A stretch of 34,429 bases of DNA from an uncultured Pleomorphomonas sp. (GCA_937868725.1 CALMMQ010000067.1:1-34429); one strand, 5' to 3'. Shown: positions 9,640-18,092, counted from the first letter of the stretch. Notes: generated by a model not told the origin, from the sequence alone. Numbers and translations: made by a program.

Positions 9640-11422
9640 CTTCGCCGGTCAGGTCGCGGCGGGCCTTGTCGAGTTCCTCGGCGTAGCGGCGCAGCAGGTG
9701 CTGCTCGGTGAGCAGGCCGACGACCTTGCGCGTGAACGGGCTCTCGATGACGGCCAGTTCTTCGGCGCCGGCGGTTTCAAAGATCTTGGCGGCCTGATCG
9801 GCGGTCATGGTCGGCAACAGCACCACGTCGCGGTGGCGCGTCAGGGCGCCGACGTTTATGGCGCTGGATTCGTTGGTCAGCTCCGGCGCGTAGGCGTCGG
9901 CCAGCACCAGCATGCCGGCATAGCGGCCCTCGGCGTCGACGGCGATGACGCGCTGGGTCGAGCCGAGCGGGAAGGCGGCGCGCAGGGAGGCCAGACCGGT
10001 GGTATCCGTCACCGTCTTGGCGTCGGGGCGCATCATGCGGCCGACGGTCAGGTTGCGCATCCAGCCGACGTCGTGGGCGCTGCGGATGGTCTCGCCACGC
10101 AGGTGCAGGCGCCAGGTCGAGAACGAGTAGCCGAAGGTTTCGCGGACAATGACCGATGAGACGATGGAGGCGGCGAGCACGGCGCCGGTGATGGCGAGAT
10201 CGCCGGTGGTTTCCAGCACCAGGAAGGTCATCGTCATCGGGCCGCCGACGATACCGACGGCCAGGGAGGCCATGCCGACCACCGAGGCCAGCACCGGTGG
10301 CAGGCCGGGCAGCCAGCCGGCCGCGATGAAGGCGAGGGCGTAGGCCTTGCCGAGCACGGCGCCGAGGTAGAGGGACGCGAAAAACAGGCCGCCCCGGAAA
10401 CCTGAGCCGAGCGACAGCGCCGAGGCAAGCGATTTCAGCGCGAACAGGGTCAGCAGCGCCTGCCAGGACAGGCTCGAGGCCAGTTCGACGTGCAGGGCAC
10501 CGTGGCCGGACGACAGGATGTGCGGCGAGACGAGGGCGAGACCGCCGACGGCGGCGCCGCCGATCAGCGGCCGCAGCCAGGCCGGACAGCCGGTGCGGCG
10601 GAACAGCCGCTCGACGCGGGTGACCAGCTGCATGACGGCGACGGCGGCGATGCCACCGGCGATACCGATGCCGATGAACGGCATCAGGTCGGCGGTGGTG
10701 CTGGCCGGGACGGCGCCGACCTCGATGGGCGTCTGAATGGCGCCGAGCCCGTGGGCGATCAGGCTGGCGACCAGCGAAGCGGTGAGCACCGGCGCCACCA
10801 GCGAGATGGTATAGGTGCCGATGATCAGCTCGAAGCCGTAGAAGGCGCCGGTGATGGGGGCGCCGAAGGCGGCCGAGATGGCGCCGGCGGCGGCGCAGCC
10901 GACCAGCATGCGCACCTCGCCCCGACGCAGACGCAACATGGTGGCCAGGCGCGAGGCGAGGCTGGCGCTGACCTGGGTGTAGCCGGCTTCGAGACCGACG
11001 GAGGCGCCGAAGCCGCTGGAAATCATGGTCTGGACGGCCAGCAGCAGGCTTTCGCCGACGGCCATGCGGCCGCCGTGCAGGGCGTTGGCCTCGATGGGGT
11101 CGACCGGTGCCCGGAGGCCGCGACGCCGGACGATGATGCCGATGCCGGCCAGGATGGCCCCGCCGGCGACCGGCACCAGCGCCAGCCAGGGTGACATCAG
11201 GGCGCTCTGGCCGCTGAGGCGCTCGCTGTTGGGGATGCCAAACAGCAGCACGTGGGCGGCGTTGGTGAGAAAGCCCATGGCGGCGACCACCAGGCCGGCG
11301 AGGACGCCAACCACCGCGGCCACGCCGATCAAGCCGATCTCGCGGTACCGTTTCGGGTCGAGGAGCCGCCGGACGATCGACGACCCAGAGGCGGCGGCAG
11401 AGTCAAGCACGTCGGGGATCAC
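9635..11422 (-). CDS. ClC-family chloride channel/antiporter with C-terminal CBS pair
   Basis: 595-aa membrane protein. The voltage-gated ClC core (about residues 28-440) has many hydrophobic helices and the characteristic GSGFRGGLFFASLYLG segment at the helix-N position. The C-terminal part (about 460-585) is a tandem CBS domain, often an adenine-nucleotide sensor. The canonical GKEGP is replaced by VGLEAGY, although the gating glutamate (E145) is kept; the GSGIP selectivity motif is seen as SSGFGAS. This divergent subgroup occurs in Proteobacteria. The start is a GTG with no clear Shine-Dalgarno, and the exact N-terminus is uncertain. It is the last gene of a minus-strand run 64 bp after the DUF4405 gene. 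Chloride or another anion may be the substrate. Confidence 0.88.
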   Translation of the reverse strand: MIPDVLDSAAASGSSIVRRLLDPKRYREIGLIGVAAVVGVLAGLVVAAMGFLTNAAHVLLFGIPNSERLSGQSALMSPWLALVPVAGGAILAGIGIIVRRRGLRAPVDPIEANALHGGRMAVGESLLLAVQTMISSGFGASVGLEAGYTQVSASLASRLATMLRLRRGEVRMLVGCAAAGAISAAFGAPITGAFYGFELIIGTYTISLVAPVLTASLVASLIAHGLGAIQTPIEVGAVPASTTADLMPFIGIGIAGGIAAVAVMQLVTRVERLFRRTGCPAWLRPLIGGAAVGGLALVSPHILSSGHGALHVELASSLSWQALLTLFALKSLASALSLGSGFRGGLFFASLYLGAVLGKAYALAFIAAGWLPGLPPVLASVVGMASLAVGIVGGPMTMTFLVLETTGDLAITGAVLAASIVSSVIVRETFGYSFSTWRLHLRGETIRSAHDVGWMRNLTVGRMMRPDAKTVTDTTGLASLRAAFPLGSTQRVIAVDAEGRYAGMLVLADAYAPELTNESSAINVGALTRHRDVVLLPTMTADQAAKIFETAGAEELAVIESPFTRKVVGLLTEQHLLRRYAEELDKARRDLTGEG

Positions 11423-11486
11423 TGGCCAGAGGAAGCCTGGAAGCGCCTGCTATATCCCGGCTGTCGCGCTTCAACAAGCGATGGCG

Positions 11487-12395
11487 TCAGGGCGCGGCGA
11501 GGCGATAGCCGGGCACCAGCACGACCTTGAGGAGTTCGGTCGGCGTCGTGCCGGCGGTGGTTGCCAGGGCCTTGAGGCGATCGTCGGCGCTGGCCTTGAC
11601 GCCGGCCGCCGCCAGCCGCTCGAGTACGAGGGCGCCGTCGAGGTCGAGAGCGACAGCCACCTCGGCGAGGGTCTTGGCGCCGAAGCCGGCGCCTTCGAAG
11701 CGGGCTTCGACCGCCTCGGGCGTCCAGATCGTGGCGCTGTCGCTGACCGGAGCCGGCTGCAGCGCCGGGATGCGCCGGACCACTTCGGTCCAGATGTCGG
11801 CCGGGCTGGCACCGTTGCGGTCGGCGACCTGACGCATGGTCTGGCCGGCGCCGTCGACCATGAAGCCGGCGTCGCGGATAGCGGCGACGATGGCCTCGGC
11901 GTTGCCGGCGGTGCGCAGGGCCAGGGTTTTCAATGTCACTTCCTCCGCGTGACCGAACGGCGGCTCGCGCGTCGGATCGACCGACCACGACGCCTTGATG
12001 GCGGTGCTGAGGTCGAGGACGTAGGTGAAAGGCGGCAGGCCGAGCAGGGTGCCCGACACCAGTCCGATGAGAGCGAGGGCGGCGAGCGGCCCTTCCGGGC
12101 GGATGCTGGTGCGGGTTTCCAGCCGGCGGCGCAGATAGGCAACAAACTGCCGCCAGTTGAACCAGAGGTGAATGATGCCGGCGATCAGGAACAGCAGGCT
12201 GGAGGTGACGTGGATGGCCCCCCACTGAACCTTGGTGAGGCCGCCAAGCGACCAGTCGACCCAATAGGCCAGCCGGCCCTCGGGCGTGACATAGAGCATC
12301 AGGCCGGTGACGCCCATGATCAGAAAGCCGCCGGCCGTCAGCATCGAGGTGAGGGCGCGCCAGCTGAAGGGGCGGGCCTGCGTCGTTTCGGTCAT
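11487..12395 (-). CDS. DUF4405-type membrane protein with C-terminal helical repeats
   Basis: 302-aa protein. N-terminal half: about four hydrophobic helices with the DUF4405 pattern, including His62 (AIHVTSS) and His76 (GIIHLWFNW), which may ligate heme as in cytochrome-b-like domains. Heme binding is inferred, not shown. C-terminal half (from about residue 151): soluble, with four degenerate units of the form T-[LM]-xx-[VL]-A-xxx-G, at about 154-176, 186-208, 242-263 and 272-292. The start is well supported by AGGAGAT seven bases upstream. Neighbours are a NifX-like protein and a DUF134 regulator on the same strand, a combination that suggests a metal- or redox-linked role. Function unknown. 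Confidence 0.75.
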   Translation of the reverse strand: MTETTQARPFSWRALTSMLTAGGFLIMGVTGLMLYVTPEGRLAYWVDWSLGGLTKVQWGAIHVTSSLLFLIAGIIHLWFNWRQFVAYLRRRLETRTSIRPEGPLAALALIGLVSGTLLGLPPFTYVLDLSTAIKASWSVDPTREPPFGHAEEVTLKTLALRTAGNAEAIVAAIRDAGFMVDGAGQTMRQVADRNGASPADIWTEVVRRIPALQPAPVSDSATIWTPEAVEARFEGAGFGAKTLAEVAVALDLDGALVLERLAAAGVKASADDRLKALATTAGTTPTELLKVVLVPGYRLAAP

Positions 12396-12466
12396 GGTGA
12401 TCTCCTACCTGTGACCGGCGGGGCGCCGGTCTCGTCGGGCAGTATGGGAGACATCGCTATTTTAGC

Positions 12467-12484
12467 ATCTGTTAATATACAGAT
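12467..12484. promoter_or_regulatory. AT-rich perfect dyad upstream of DUF4405 gene
   Basis: ATCTGT-TAATAT-ACAGAT, a perfect 6-6-6 palindrome in a strikingly AT-rich pocket of the 179-bp gap 12396-12574. It lies 72 bp upstream of the DUF4405 start and looks like an operator or promoter element. The adjacent DUF134 protein is a candidate binder, by position only. Confidence 0.4.
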
Positions 12485-12527
12485 ATAATGTATCGAGATG
12501 TGCACCATGGTTACACTCGGATACAAA

Positions 12528-12566
12528 TGCCCCGGATCGGCCGGCCAGCCCTGACGATCCGGGGCA
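12528..12566 (-). terminator. Intrinsic terminator after NifX-like gene
   Basis: Perfect 12-bp stem TGCCCCGGATCG / CGATCCGGGGCA with a 15-base loop, starting 8 bases after the stop of the NifX-like gene (minus strand). It is followed on the transcript by the T-rich TTTGTAT. It separates the DUF134/NifX-like unit from DUF4405. Confidence 0.75.
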
Positions 12567-12574
12567 CCATCGGC

Positions 12575-12976
12575 TCAGTGGCCGTGGTCGCAGGTTTCGT
12601 CGTCGTGGTGATGGGCGCAGGTGCGATCGCCGGAGAAGGCCAGCAGTTCACCGGCCAGATAGGCGTTGACGAGATCGCGCACGGCGGTGAGTTCGCCGGC
12701 GAAATACGGCTCGATACCGGCACCGAGGAAGCCGGCCAGCGGCCGGGCCCCCATGCCGCGCGCCACCATGGCGGTGACGCCGTGCTGGGCCAGCAGACCG
12801 ACGGGCACCAGGCAATTGCCATGCTCGTGGGCGCCGAAGGGCAGGACTTCGGTGCCGGTGAGGCGGCCGTCGTCGAGGCGGAGCAGCGTGAAGGTTTCAC
12901 AATGGCCGAAATGCTGGGCAATTTCGGCATCAAGTCCGCCTGGCGCCTCGGTCGGCACGGCGAGAAGTTCAGTCAT
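12575..12976 (-). CDS. NifX/NifB-like dinitrogenase-cofactor domain protein, His-rich tail
   Basis: 133-aa single-domain protein of the Nitro_FeMo-Co family (NifX, NafY, the NifB C-terminus and archaeal MTH1175-like proteins), which bind Fe-S or Fe-Mo clusters. Seen: VPTEAPGGLDAEIAQHFGHC with the conserved HFG-x-C (His22, Cys26), a Gly-rich MGARPLAGF loop, and a metal-binding-looking tail CAHHHDDETCDHGH. I start at the ATG at 12976 because homology begins there, although the open frame continues 11 codons upstream. It follows the DUF134 gene by 29 bp. No nitrogenase structural genes are in the window, so a nitrogenase role is not implied; stand-alone members are often of unknown function. Confidence 0.85.
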   Translation of the reverse strand: MTELLAVPTEAPGGLDAEIAQHFGHCETFTLLRLDDGRLTGTEVLPFGAHEHGNCLVPVGLLAQHGVTAMVARGMGARPLAGFLGAGIEPYFAGELTAVRDLVNAYLAGELLAFSGDRTCAHHHDDETCDHGH

Positions 12977-13005
12977 GATGAAGACGCGTCCTATGGGGTT
13001 GCACG

Positions 13006-13374
13006 TCATTCCCCGACCGGATCGTCGGTGGCTGCCTCATCGCCGAAGCGGGCGCGCGGCCGATGACAGCAGCCGTCGTCCGCAGGTCCGGACACGCTGC
13101 CGCCTTCGATCCGCAAGGCCAGGCCGCGGGTGACGGCCGTTGCCGTGACCTGGCGGGCTTGCGCCAGGATGCGCGACAGCGTCGATCGCGACACGCCCAT
13201 CCGCCGGGCCGCCTCGACCTGATCGTGGCCGTCGACGTCGACGAGGCGCAAGGCCTCGACGCCGTCGAGCGTCAGCACGATCTCGGTGAGTTCGTACATC
13301 GGAATGCCTTGCGGCTTGAAGTAGGTCGACGGGGCGTTCTCGGTGACGACGCGGGGCTTCTGCGGTCTAGCCAT
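13006..13374 (-). CDS. DUF134 (UPF0251) helix-turn-helix protein
   Basis: 122-aa predicted DNA-binding protein. It opens with the family hallmark MARPQKPR, then FKPQGIP, and has a sigma-70-region-4-like helix-turn-helix at about residues 50-75 (DQVEAARRMGVSRSTLSRIL). The C-terminus has a CCH triplet that could bind metal. The start at 13374 has GGAGAG six bases upstream; the open frame extends a further 11 codons but with no family match. DUF134 genes are commonly next to NifX/NifB-like domain genes, as here, so it probably controls that metal-cofactor gene pair. Direct evidence of target or ligand is lacking. Confidence 0.85.
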   Translation of the reverse strand: MARPQKPRVVTENAPSTYFKPQGIPMYELTEIVLTLDGVEALRLVDVDGHDQVEAARRMGVSRSTLSRILAQARQVTATAVTRGLALRIEGGSVSGPADDGCCHRPRARFGDEAATDDPVGE

Positions 13375-13467
13375 CCACTCTCCATTTTGGGAATGCACCC
13401 ATAACATAGACCGTGGATGGGCGCGGTACCAGTCGGTTATGCACGTATGCTCAAAATAACCAAGCCG

Positions 13468-14028
13468 TCAGGCGCCCCAGCGCGTCATCTTGATGCCGGG
13501 GTCGAGGCCAAGCCAGCTGAGCGTGCGGGCGGCGATCTCGCGCACCACGTCGTCGAGGCTGGTCGGCTTGACATAGAACGGCGGCACCGGCGGCGCCACG
13601 ATGGCGCCCATGCGCGTCAGCTTCAGCAGCGCCTCGAGGTGGGCCTCGGTGAGCGGCGCCTCGCGCGGCAGGATGACCAGACGGCGGCGCTCCTTGAGCA
13701 TGACGTCGGCGGCGCGGGTCAAGAGGTTGTCGCCAAGCCCGATGGACAGCGCCGCGCAGGTGCGCATCGACGCCGGCACAATGGCCATGGCGTCGGCGCC
13801 GAACGAACCGGAGGCGATGGGGGCCGACAGCTCGTCGATGGCGTGGACGAAATGGGCAAGCGCGCCCAGGCGGTCGAAACCGTCGGTGCCGAGCTCGTGA
13901 CGCACCGTCATGGCGCCACCGCGCGAAACGACAAGGTGGGTTTCGACGCCCGCCTCCGACAGCTGTTTCAGCACTTCCAGTCCGAGCACGGCACCGGAGG
14001 CGCCCGACAGCCCGACGATGACCTTCAT
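13468..14028 (-). CDS. ubiX: UbiX flavin prenyltransferase
   Basis: 186-aa enzyme that attaches a dimethylallyl group to FMN to make prenyl-FMN, the cofactor of UbiD. It has the N-terminal flavodoxin-like nucleotide loop GLSGASGAVLG, the conserved SMRTCAALSIGLGDNLLTRAADV stretch (in part), LPREAPL and the C-terminal region ending in RWGA. The first ATG of the gene overlaps the stop of ubiD as ATGA, so the two are translationally coupled and co-transcribed. Its role here is to supply UbiD in ubiquinone synthesis, though prenyl-FMN also serves other UbiD-like decarboxylases. Length and motifs are normal. Confidence 0.96.
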   Translation of the reverse strand: MKVIVGLSGASGAVLGLEVLKQLSEAGVETHLVVSRGGAMTVRHELGTDGFDRLGALAHFVHAIDELSAPIASGSFGADAMAIVPASMRTCAALSIGLGDNLLTRAADVMLKERRRLVILPREAPLTEAHLEALLKLTRMGAIVAPPVPPFYVKPTSLDDVVREIAARTLSWLGLDPGIKMTRWGA

Positions 14029-15521
14029 GCCGATGTCCCTTTCCCGAACAGCTTGTCCCAGCGTCCATCGACGCGGCGGCTGACGTCCGCGTCCATGGTC
14101 ATCAGCCGGCCCCAGCTGCGCGAGGTCTCGGCGCCGATCTTGGTGGTGGCGTCGATGCCGAGCTTGCCACCAAGTCCTTCGAGAGGGGAAGCGAAATCGA
14201 GATGGTCGATGGGCGTACGGTCGATGGTGACGAGGTCGCGCGAGGGATCGGCGCGCGTGGCCACCGCCCACATGACGTCCGACCACGAGCGGATGTTGAC
14301 GTCGGGATCGACGACGATGACCATCTTGGTCATGGAAAACTGCGGCAGTAGCGACCAGAAGCCCATCATCACCCGGCGGGCGACGCCGGGGTAGCGCTTG
14401 TCGATGGCCAGCACGGCGACGCGGTAGGAGCAGGTCTCCGGCGGCAGCCACAGGTCGATCACCTCGGGCAGCATCTGCTTGAGCAGCGGCTTGAACACGT
14501 CGGCAAGGGCGTCGCCCATCACCGCCGGTTCGTCCGGCGCCCGGCCGGTGAAGGTGGTGAGATAGACGCCGTTCTGGCGCAGGCGCAGGTCGGTGAGGCG
14601 CATCACCGGGTAGGTCTCGACCGGATTGTAGTAGCCGGTGTGATCGCCGAACGGTCCCTCGACCGCCTCGTCGCCGGGGGTGATGGTGCCTTCGAGGACG
14701 ATTTCCGCCGAGGCGGGCACGTGCAGCGGCACGGTGCGGCAGGGCACCAGCGGCAGGCGCCCGCCGCCGAGCATGCCGGCCAGCATCAGTTCGGAAATGC
14801 CCTCGGGCGCCGGCATGACGGCCGAGAGCATGGTGGCCGGATCGGCGCCGATGACCACGGCCACCGGCATGGGCTCGCCGGTCTTCAGCCATTGGCGATG
14901 GTGCTGGGCGCCGCCGCGCATCGGCAGCCAGCGCATGATGGCCGCGTTCTGGCCGATCACCTGCATGCGGTAGACGCCGATGTTGTAGCTGGCGAAGTCG
15001 TCGGGCCCGGGCGAGCGGGTGATGACCAGCGGCCAGGTGATCAGCGGGCCGGCGTCGTTGGGCCAGCAGGTCTGGATCGGCAGGCGGCCAAGATCGAGCG
15101 GCAGGTCGACCCAGGGCGTGATGTCGCGCGTGGCGCGCGGCCGGGTGTTGAGGGCGGCGCGGGCCACCGGCAGCAGGTCGCGCGCCGCGCCGATCGACTT
15201 CGGCGGCTTGGGCGAGCGCAGGAAGGCCATGAACTCGCCGAGCGCTTCCAGGCCGGCGACGTCGGTGCCAAGGCCCATGGCGACGCGTTCGCGCGTGCCG
15301 AACAGGTTGGTGACGACGGCCATGTCGGCGGGGCCGCGGTTGGTGACGGGATGGCTGACGCGCAGCACCGGACCGCCGCTGGCGATGACGCGGCGGTGGA
15401 TCTCGGTCAGTTCGAGGCGCATGTCCACCGGTTCGGTGATGGTGGCGACCTCGTCATTGCGGCCGAGATGGTCGAGAAAGCCGCCGAGATCGGCAAAACG
15501 CGGCAACGAACGGACAAACAT
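14025..15521 (-). CDS. ubiD: UbiD prenyl-FMN-dependent 4-hydroxy-3-polyprenylbenzoate decarboxylase
   Basis: 498-aa decarboxylase acting on the polyprenyl-4-hydroxybenzoate intermediate of ubiquinone synthesis, with Mn/K and prenyl-FMN. Length matches E. coli UbiD. The active-site region EGPFGDHTGYY is present, as is the N-terminal DLGGFLDHL segment. The start at 15521 (MFVRSLPRF) has GGAG eight bases upstream; a further in-frame codon lies seven codons upstream, within the promoter region. It overlaps ubiX by 4 bp. The gene diverges from ubiTUV, with a 14-base FNR-type palindrome roughly midway between the two starts, so both sides are probably induced together without oxygen. Confidence 0.96.
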   Translation of the reverse strand: MFVRSLPRFADLGGFLDHLGRNDEVATITEPVDMRLELTEIHRRVIASGGPVLRVSHPVTNRGPADMAVVTNLFGTRERVAMGLGTDVAGLEALGEFMAFLRSPKPPKSIGAARDLLPVARAALNTRPRATRDITPWVDLPLDLGRLPIQTCWPNDAGPLITWPLVITRSPGPDDFASYNIGVYRMQVIGQNAAIMRWLPMRGGAQHHRQWLKTGEPMPVAVVIGADPATMLSAVMPAPEGISELMLAGMLGGGRLPLVPCRTVPLHVPASAEIVLEGTITPGDEAVEGPFGDHTGYYNPVETYPVMRLTDLRLRQNGVYLTTFTGRAPDEPAVMGDALADVFKPLLKQMLPEVIDLWLPPETCSYRVAVLAIDKRYPGVARRVMMGFWSLLPQFSMTKMVIVVDPDVNIRSWSDVMWAVATRADPSRDLVTIDRTPIDHLDFASPLEGLGGKLGIDATTKIGAETSRSWGRLMTMDADVSRRVDGRWDKLFGKGTSA

Positions 15522-15570
15522 GGGAAAACTCCGAATCCACACAGCTTCTCATGGATTCTACAGATGTTCT

Positions 15571-15584
15571 TTGAGCTAGGACAA
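15571..15584. promoter_or_regulatory. FNR/CRP-type palindrome between ubiD and ubiT
   Basis: TTGAG-CTAG-GACAA matches the TTG-N8-CAA outer frame of FNR/FixK boxes (consensus TTGAT-N4-ATCAA); flanking bases extend symmetry to TTTG...CAAA. It is 49 bases from the ubiD start and 53 from the ubiT start. The inner positions deviate from consensus, so the cognate regulator is uncertain. No other feature is seen in the 116-bp gap. Confidence 0.5.
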
Positions 15585-15637
15585 AACTAAGAGCCACGAG
15601 TCGGCTTAATGTCCGGCGGAACCAACCGGGGTTGCCC

Positions 15638-16177
15638 ATGGTCGAGCGTTTCAAGGGCGAGTTGCCCGCCATTGTCCGATTCCTTGCCTTTCCGGCGGCT
15701 TTCCTGCCGCTCGGACAAGCGCTGACGTTCGCCGTGCGCCGCTTCGCGCGCCGCAAGCCGGCGATGTTCGATCGGCTCGGCGACTACGGCCGCTGCAGCT
15801 TCCTCATCGCGCCGACCGACCTCGACTTCGCCTTTCTGGTGGTGCCGGACGGCGCCCGCGCCGAGGTGAGGACGCTGACGCGCCGCCACGGCGTCGAGGC
15901 CGACGTGACGGTCAAGGGGCCGCTCCTTGTGCTGCTCGGCCTGCTCGACGGCACTTTCGACGGCGATGCGCTGTTCTTCAACCGCACCATCGATGTCGCC
16001 GGCCGCACCGACGCGCTGGTCGCCTTCCGCAACGCCATCGAGGACGCCGAACTCAAGCCGTCGGATTTCGTCGGGCTCAAGGGCGAGATCGCCGGTCTTC
16101 TCGACAAGTGGGTGTTCCGTGGCCTCGACATGGCGCGGCGGCTGACCGGGGCGCCGATGGGGGGCGAGGCACGATGA
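15638..16177 (+). CDS. ubiT: UbiT, SCP2-domain ubiquinone biosynthesis protein
   Basis: 179-aa protein with a sterol-carrier-2-like lipid-binding fold. In E. coli UbiT is the accessory factor of the oxygen-independent ubiquinone pathway, with UbiU and UbiV, and probably holds the hydrophobic polyprenyl intermediates. Seen: N-terminal amphipathic stretch, a FAFLVVPDGARAEV strand pair, then VTVKGPLLVLLGLLDGTFDGDALFF, the SCP2-type ligand cavity region. The ATG at 15638 is chosen over a TTG two codons upstream. Its stop overlaps the ubiU start (ATGA). First gene of ubiT-ubiU-ubiV-nnrS. Confidence 0.93.
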   Translation: MVERFKGELPAIVRFLAFPAAFLPLGQALTFAVRRFARRKPAMFDRLGDYGRCSFLIAPTDLDFAFLVVPDGARAEVRTLTRRHGVEADVTVKGPLLVLLGLLDGTFDGDALFFNRTIDVAGRTDALVAFRNAIEDAELKPSDFVGLKGEIAGLLDKWVFRGLDMARRLTGAPMGGEAR

Positions 16178-17163
16178 GCATGGAACTGGTCTGTCCGGCC
16201 GGCACGCCCGCCGCCCTGCGCGCCGCCGTCGATGCCGGTGCCGATTCGGTTTACTGCGGCTTCCGCAACGAGACCAACGCCCGCAACTTCCCCGGCCTCA
16301 ACTTTTCCGACGCCGAGATGGCCGAGGGCGTCGCCTACGCTCACGCCCACGGCGCCCGGGTGCTGGTGGCGATCAACACCTTTGCCAAGGCCGGGGCCAT
16401 GAAGAGCTGGGCCGACGCGCTGGCAGTGGCCGATCAGGCCGGCGCCGACGCGGTGATCCTGGCTGATCTCGCCGTGCTTGACCATGCCGCCCGCCATCAC
16501 CCGCGGCTGAAGCTGCACCTGTCGGTGCAGGCGGCGGCGGCGACGCCGGAGGCCATCAAGTTTTACGCCGACACCTTCGGCGTGCGCCGCGTCGTCATGC
16601 CGCGCGTGCTGTCGGTGGAGGAGATCGCCAAGCTCAACGCCGCCATCGACGTCGAGACCGAGGCTTTCGTGTTCGGCGGCCTCTGCCCGATGACCGAGGG
16701 GCGCTGCGCCCTGTCGTCGTATGCCACCGGCAAGTCGCCCAACCTCACCGGCGTCTGTTCGCCGCCCGAACACGTCGCCTATTCCAACGATCGCGACAGC
16801 ACGGCGACGCGGCTCAACGGCTTCACCATCGACCGCTTCGGTCGCGATGAGGCGGCCGGCTACCCGACGCTGTGCAAGGGCCGCTTCGTGGCCGGCGGCA
16901 AGACCTCGTATCTGTTCGAGGATCCGGTGAGCCTCAACGCTGCCAGCCTGATCGCGGCGCTGTCGAAGGCCGGCGTCACGGCGCTGAAGATCGAGGGCCG
17001 CCAGCGCGGCAAGGGCTACGTCGCCGAGGTGGTGAAGACCTTCCGCGCCGCCGTCGAGGCGGTGGAGGCGGGCCGCGACGAAGTTGAGGTCGGGCGCTTG
17101 CTCGCCGGCCTTGTCGAGGGTGGCCGGCAGACGTCGGGCGCCTACAAGAAGACCTGGAGATGA
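16174..17163 (+). CDS. ubiU: UbiU, [4Fe-4S] subunit of O2-independent ubiquinone hydroxylase
   Basis: 329-aa member of the U32 peptidase-like family. With UbiV it hydroxylates the ubiquinone ring using prephenate instead of oxygen. The N-terminus CPAGTPAALRAAVDAGAD is typical of the family. Four cysteines expected to ligate the [4Fe-4S] cluster are at C171, C178, C195 and C234 (in GGLCPMTEGRC, GVCSPP and TLCKGR), matching E. coli UbiU spacing. The start overlaps ubiT by 4 bp and the stop overlaps ubiV by 4 bp. Complete and ordinary. Confidence 0.95.
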   Translation: MSMELVCPAGTPAALRAAVDAGADSVYCGFRNETNARNFPGLNFSDAEMAEGVAYAHAHGARVLVAINTFAKAGAMKSWADALAVADQAGADAVILADLAVLDHAARHHPRLKLHLSVQAAAATPEAIKFYADTFGVRRVVMPRVLSVEEIAKLNAAIDVETEAFVFGGLCPMTEGRCALSSYATGKSPNLTGVCSPPEHVAYSNDRDSTATRLNGFTIDRFGRDEAAGYPTLCKGRFVAGGKTSYLFEDPVSLNAASLIAALSKAGVTALKIEGRQRGKGYVAEVVKTFRAAVEAVEAGRDEVEVGRLLAGLVEGGRQTSGAYKKTWR

Positions 17164-18092
17164 GCGGAGCGCCGCCCTCGGAGAGCATGATCATGACGAC
17201 CATCGGCCTGACGCTCGGCCCGGTGCTGTTCAACTGGAACGCCGACCGCCTCACCGACTTCTACGCGCGGGTCGCCGACGAGGTGGACGTCGATCGCGTC
17301 CATGTCGGCGAGGTGGTGTGCGGCAAGCGTATGCCGTTTACCGACAAGGTGTGGCCCGCCGTCATCGAGCGGCTGCAGGCGGCCGGCAAGGAGGTGGTGC
17401 TGTCGACGCTGGCGCTGCCCTACAATCCGCGCGAACGCCAGTCGGTGCGCGATATCTGCGACATGGGCGTGCTGACCGAGATCAACGACGTGACGGCGCT
17501 GCCGGCGCTGAGCGGCCGGCCGTTCCTGGTCGGGCCGTTCGTCAACGTTTACAACGAGGGGGCGGCGCGCTTCCTGGCCATGCGCGGCGGCGTCGGCATC
17601 TGTGCGCCGGTGGAACTGCCGCTCGCCTCGGTCACCACCATCGCCGGGCTCTGCCCGGATGTGGCCTTCGAGCTGTTCGCCTTCGGCCGGCTGCCGCTGG
17701 CGCTGTCGGGACGGTGCTATCACGCCCGCATCCATGGACTGCACAAGGACAGCTGCCAGTTCATCTGCGACCGCGACCCCGACGGCCTCGCCGTCGACAC
17801 GCTGGACGGGCAGAAGTTCCTGGCCGTCAACGGCATCCAGACCATGTCGCACGGCGTCACCGCATTCTGTCCGACGGCCGAGGAGGCGCGCGCCGCCGGT
17901 CTCGCCCGGCTGCGCCTGTCGCCGCACACGTTCGACATGACGGCGGTGGCCGCCACCTTCCGTCGCCGTTTGGCCGGGGCCATCGACCGAGCCGAGGCGC
18001 ACGCCGCCCTCAAGGCGCTCGGCCTGCCGGGCGAACTGGTCGACGGGTTCACGCGCGGTGTCGCCGGGAGTGCGCTCGCGGAGAGCGCATGA
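17160..18092 (+). CDS. ubiV: UbiV, partner of UbiU in O2-independent ubiquinone synthesis
   Basis: 310-aa U32-family protein forming the heterodimer with UbiU. Cysteines C54, C186, C199 and C203 reproduce the C-(long)-C-x12-C-x3-C cluster spacing of E. coli UbiV. Core motifs are LGPVLFNW near the N-terminus and FGRLPLALSGRCYHAR before the cluster. The ATGA overlap start at 17160 is listed, but the ATG at 17193 (GGAG nine bases upstream) fits the homology better and would shorten the protein by 11 residues. The stop overlaps nnrS by 4 bp. Together with ubiD and ubiX it makes a compact anaerobic ubiquinone module. Confidence 0.94.
   Translation: MSGAPPSESMIMTTIGLTLGPVLFNWNADRLTDFYARVADEVDVDRVHVGEVVCGKRMPFTDKVWPAVIERLQAAGKEVVLSTLALPYNPRERQSVRDICDMGVLTEINDVTALPALSGRPFLVGPFVNVYNEGAARFLAMRGGVGICAPVELPLASVTTIAGLCPDVAFELFAFGRLPLALSGRCYHARIHGLHKDSCQFICDRDPDGLAVDTLDGQKFLAVNGIQTMSHGVTAFCPTAEEARAAGLARLRLSPHTFDMTAVAATFRRRLAGAIDRAEAHAALKALGLPGELVDGFTRGVAGSALAESA

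Noticed and set aside
12448-12497. ModE-type molybdate operator (TCGCTAT...TATCGA)
   Set aside because: Only partial resemblance and wrong half-site spacing; the simple 6-6-6 dyad describes it better.
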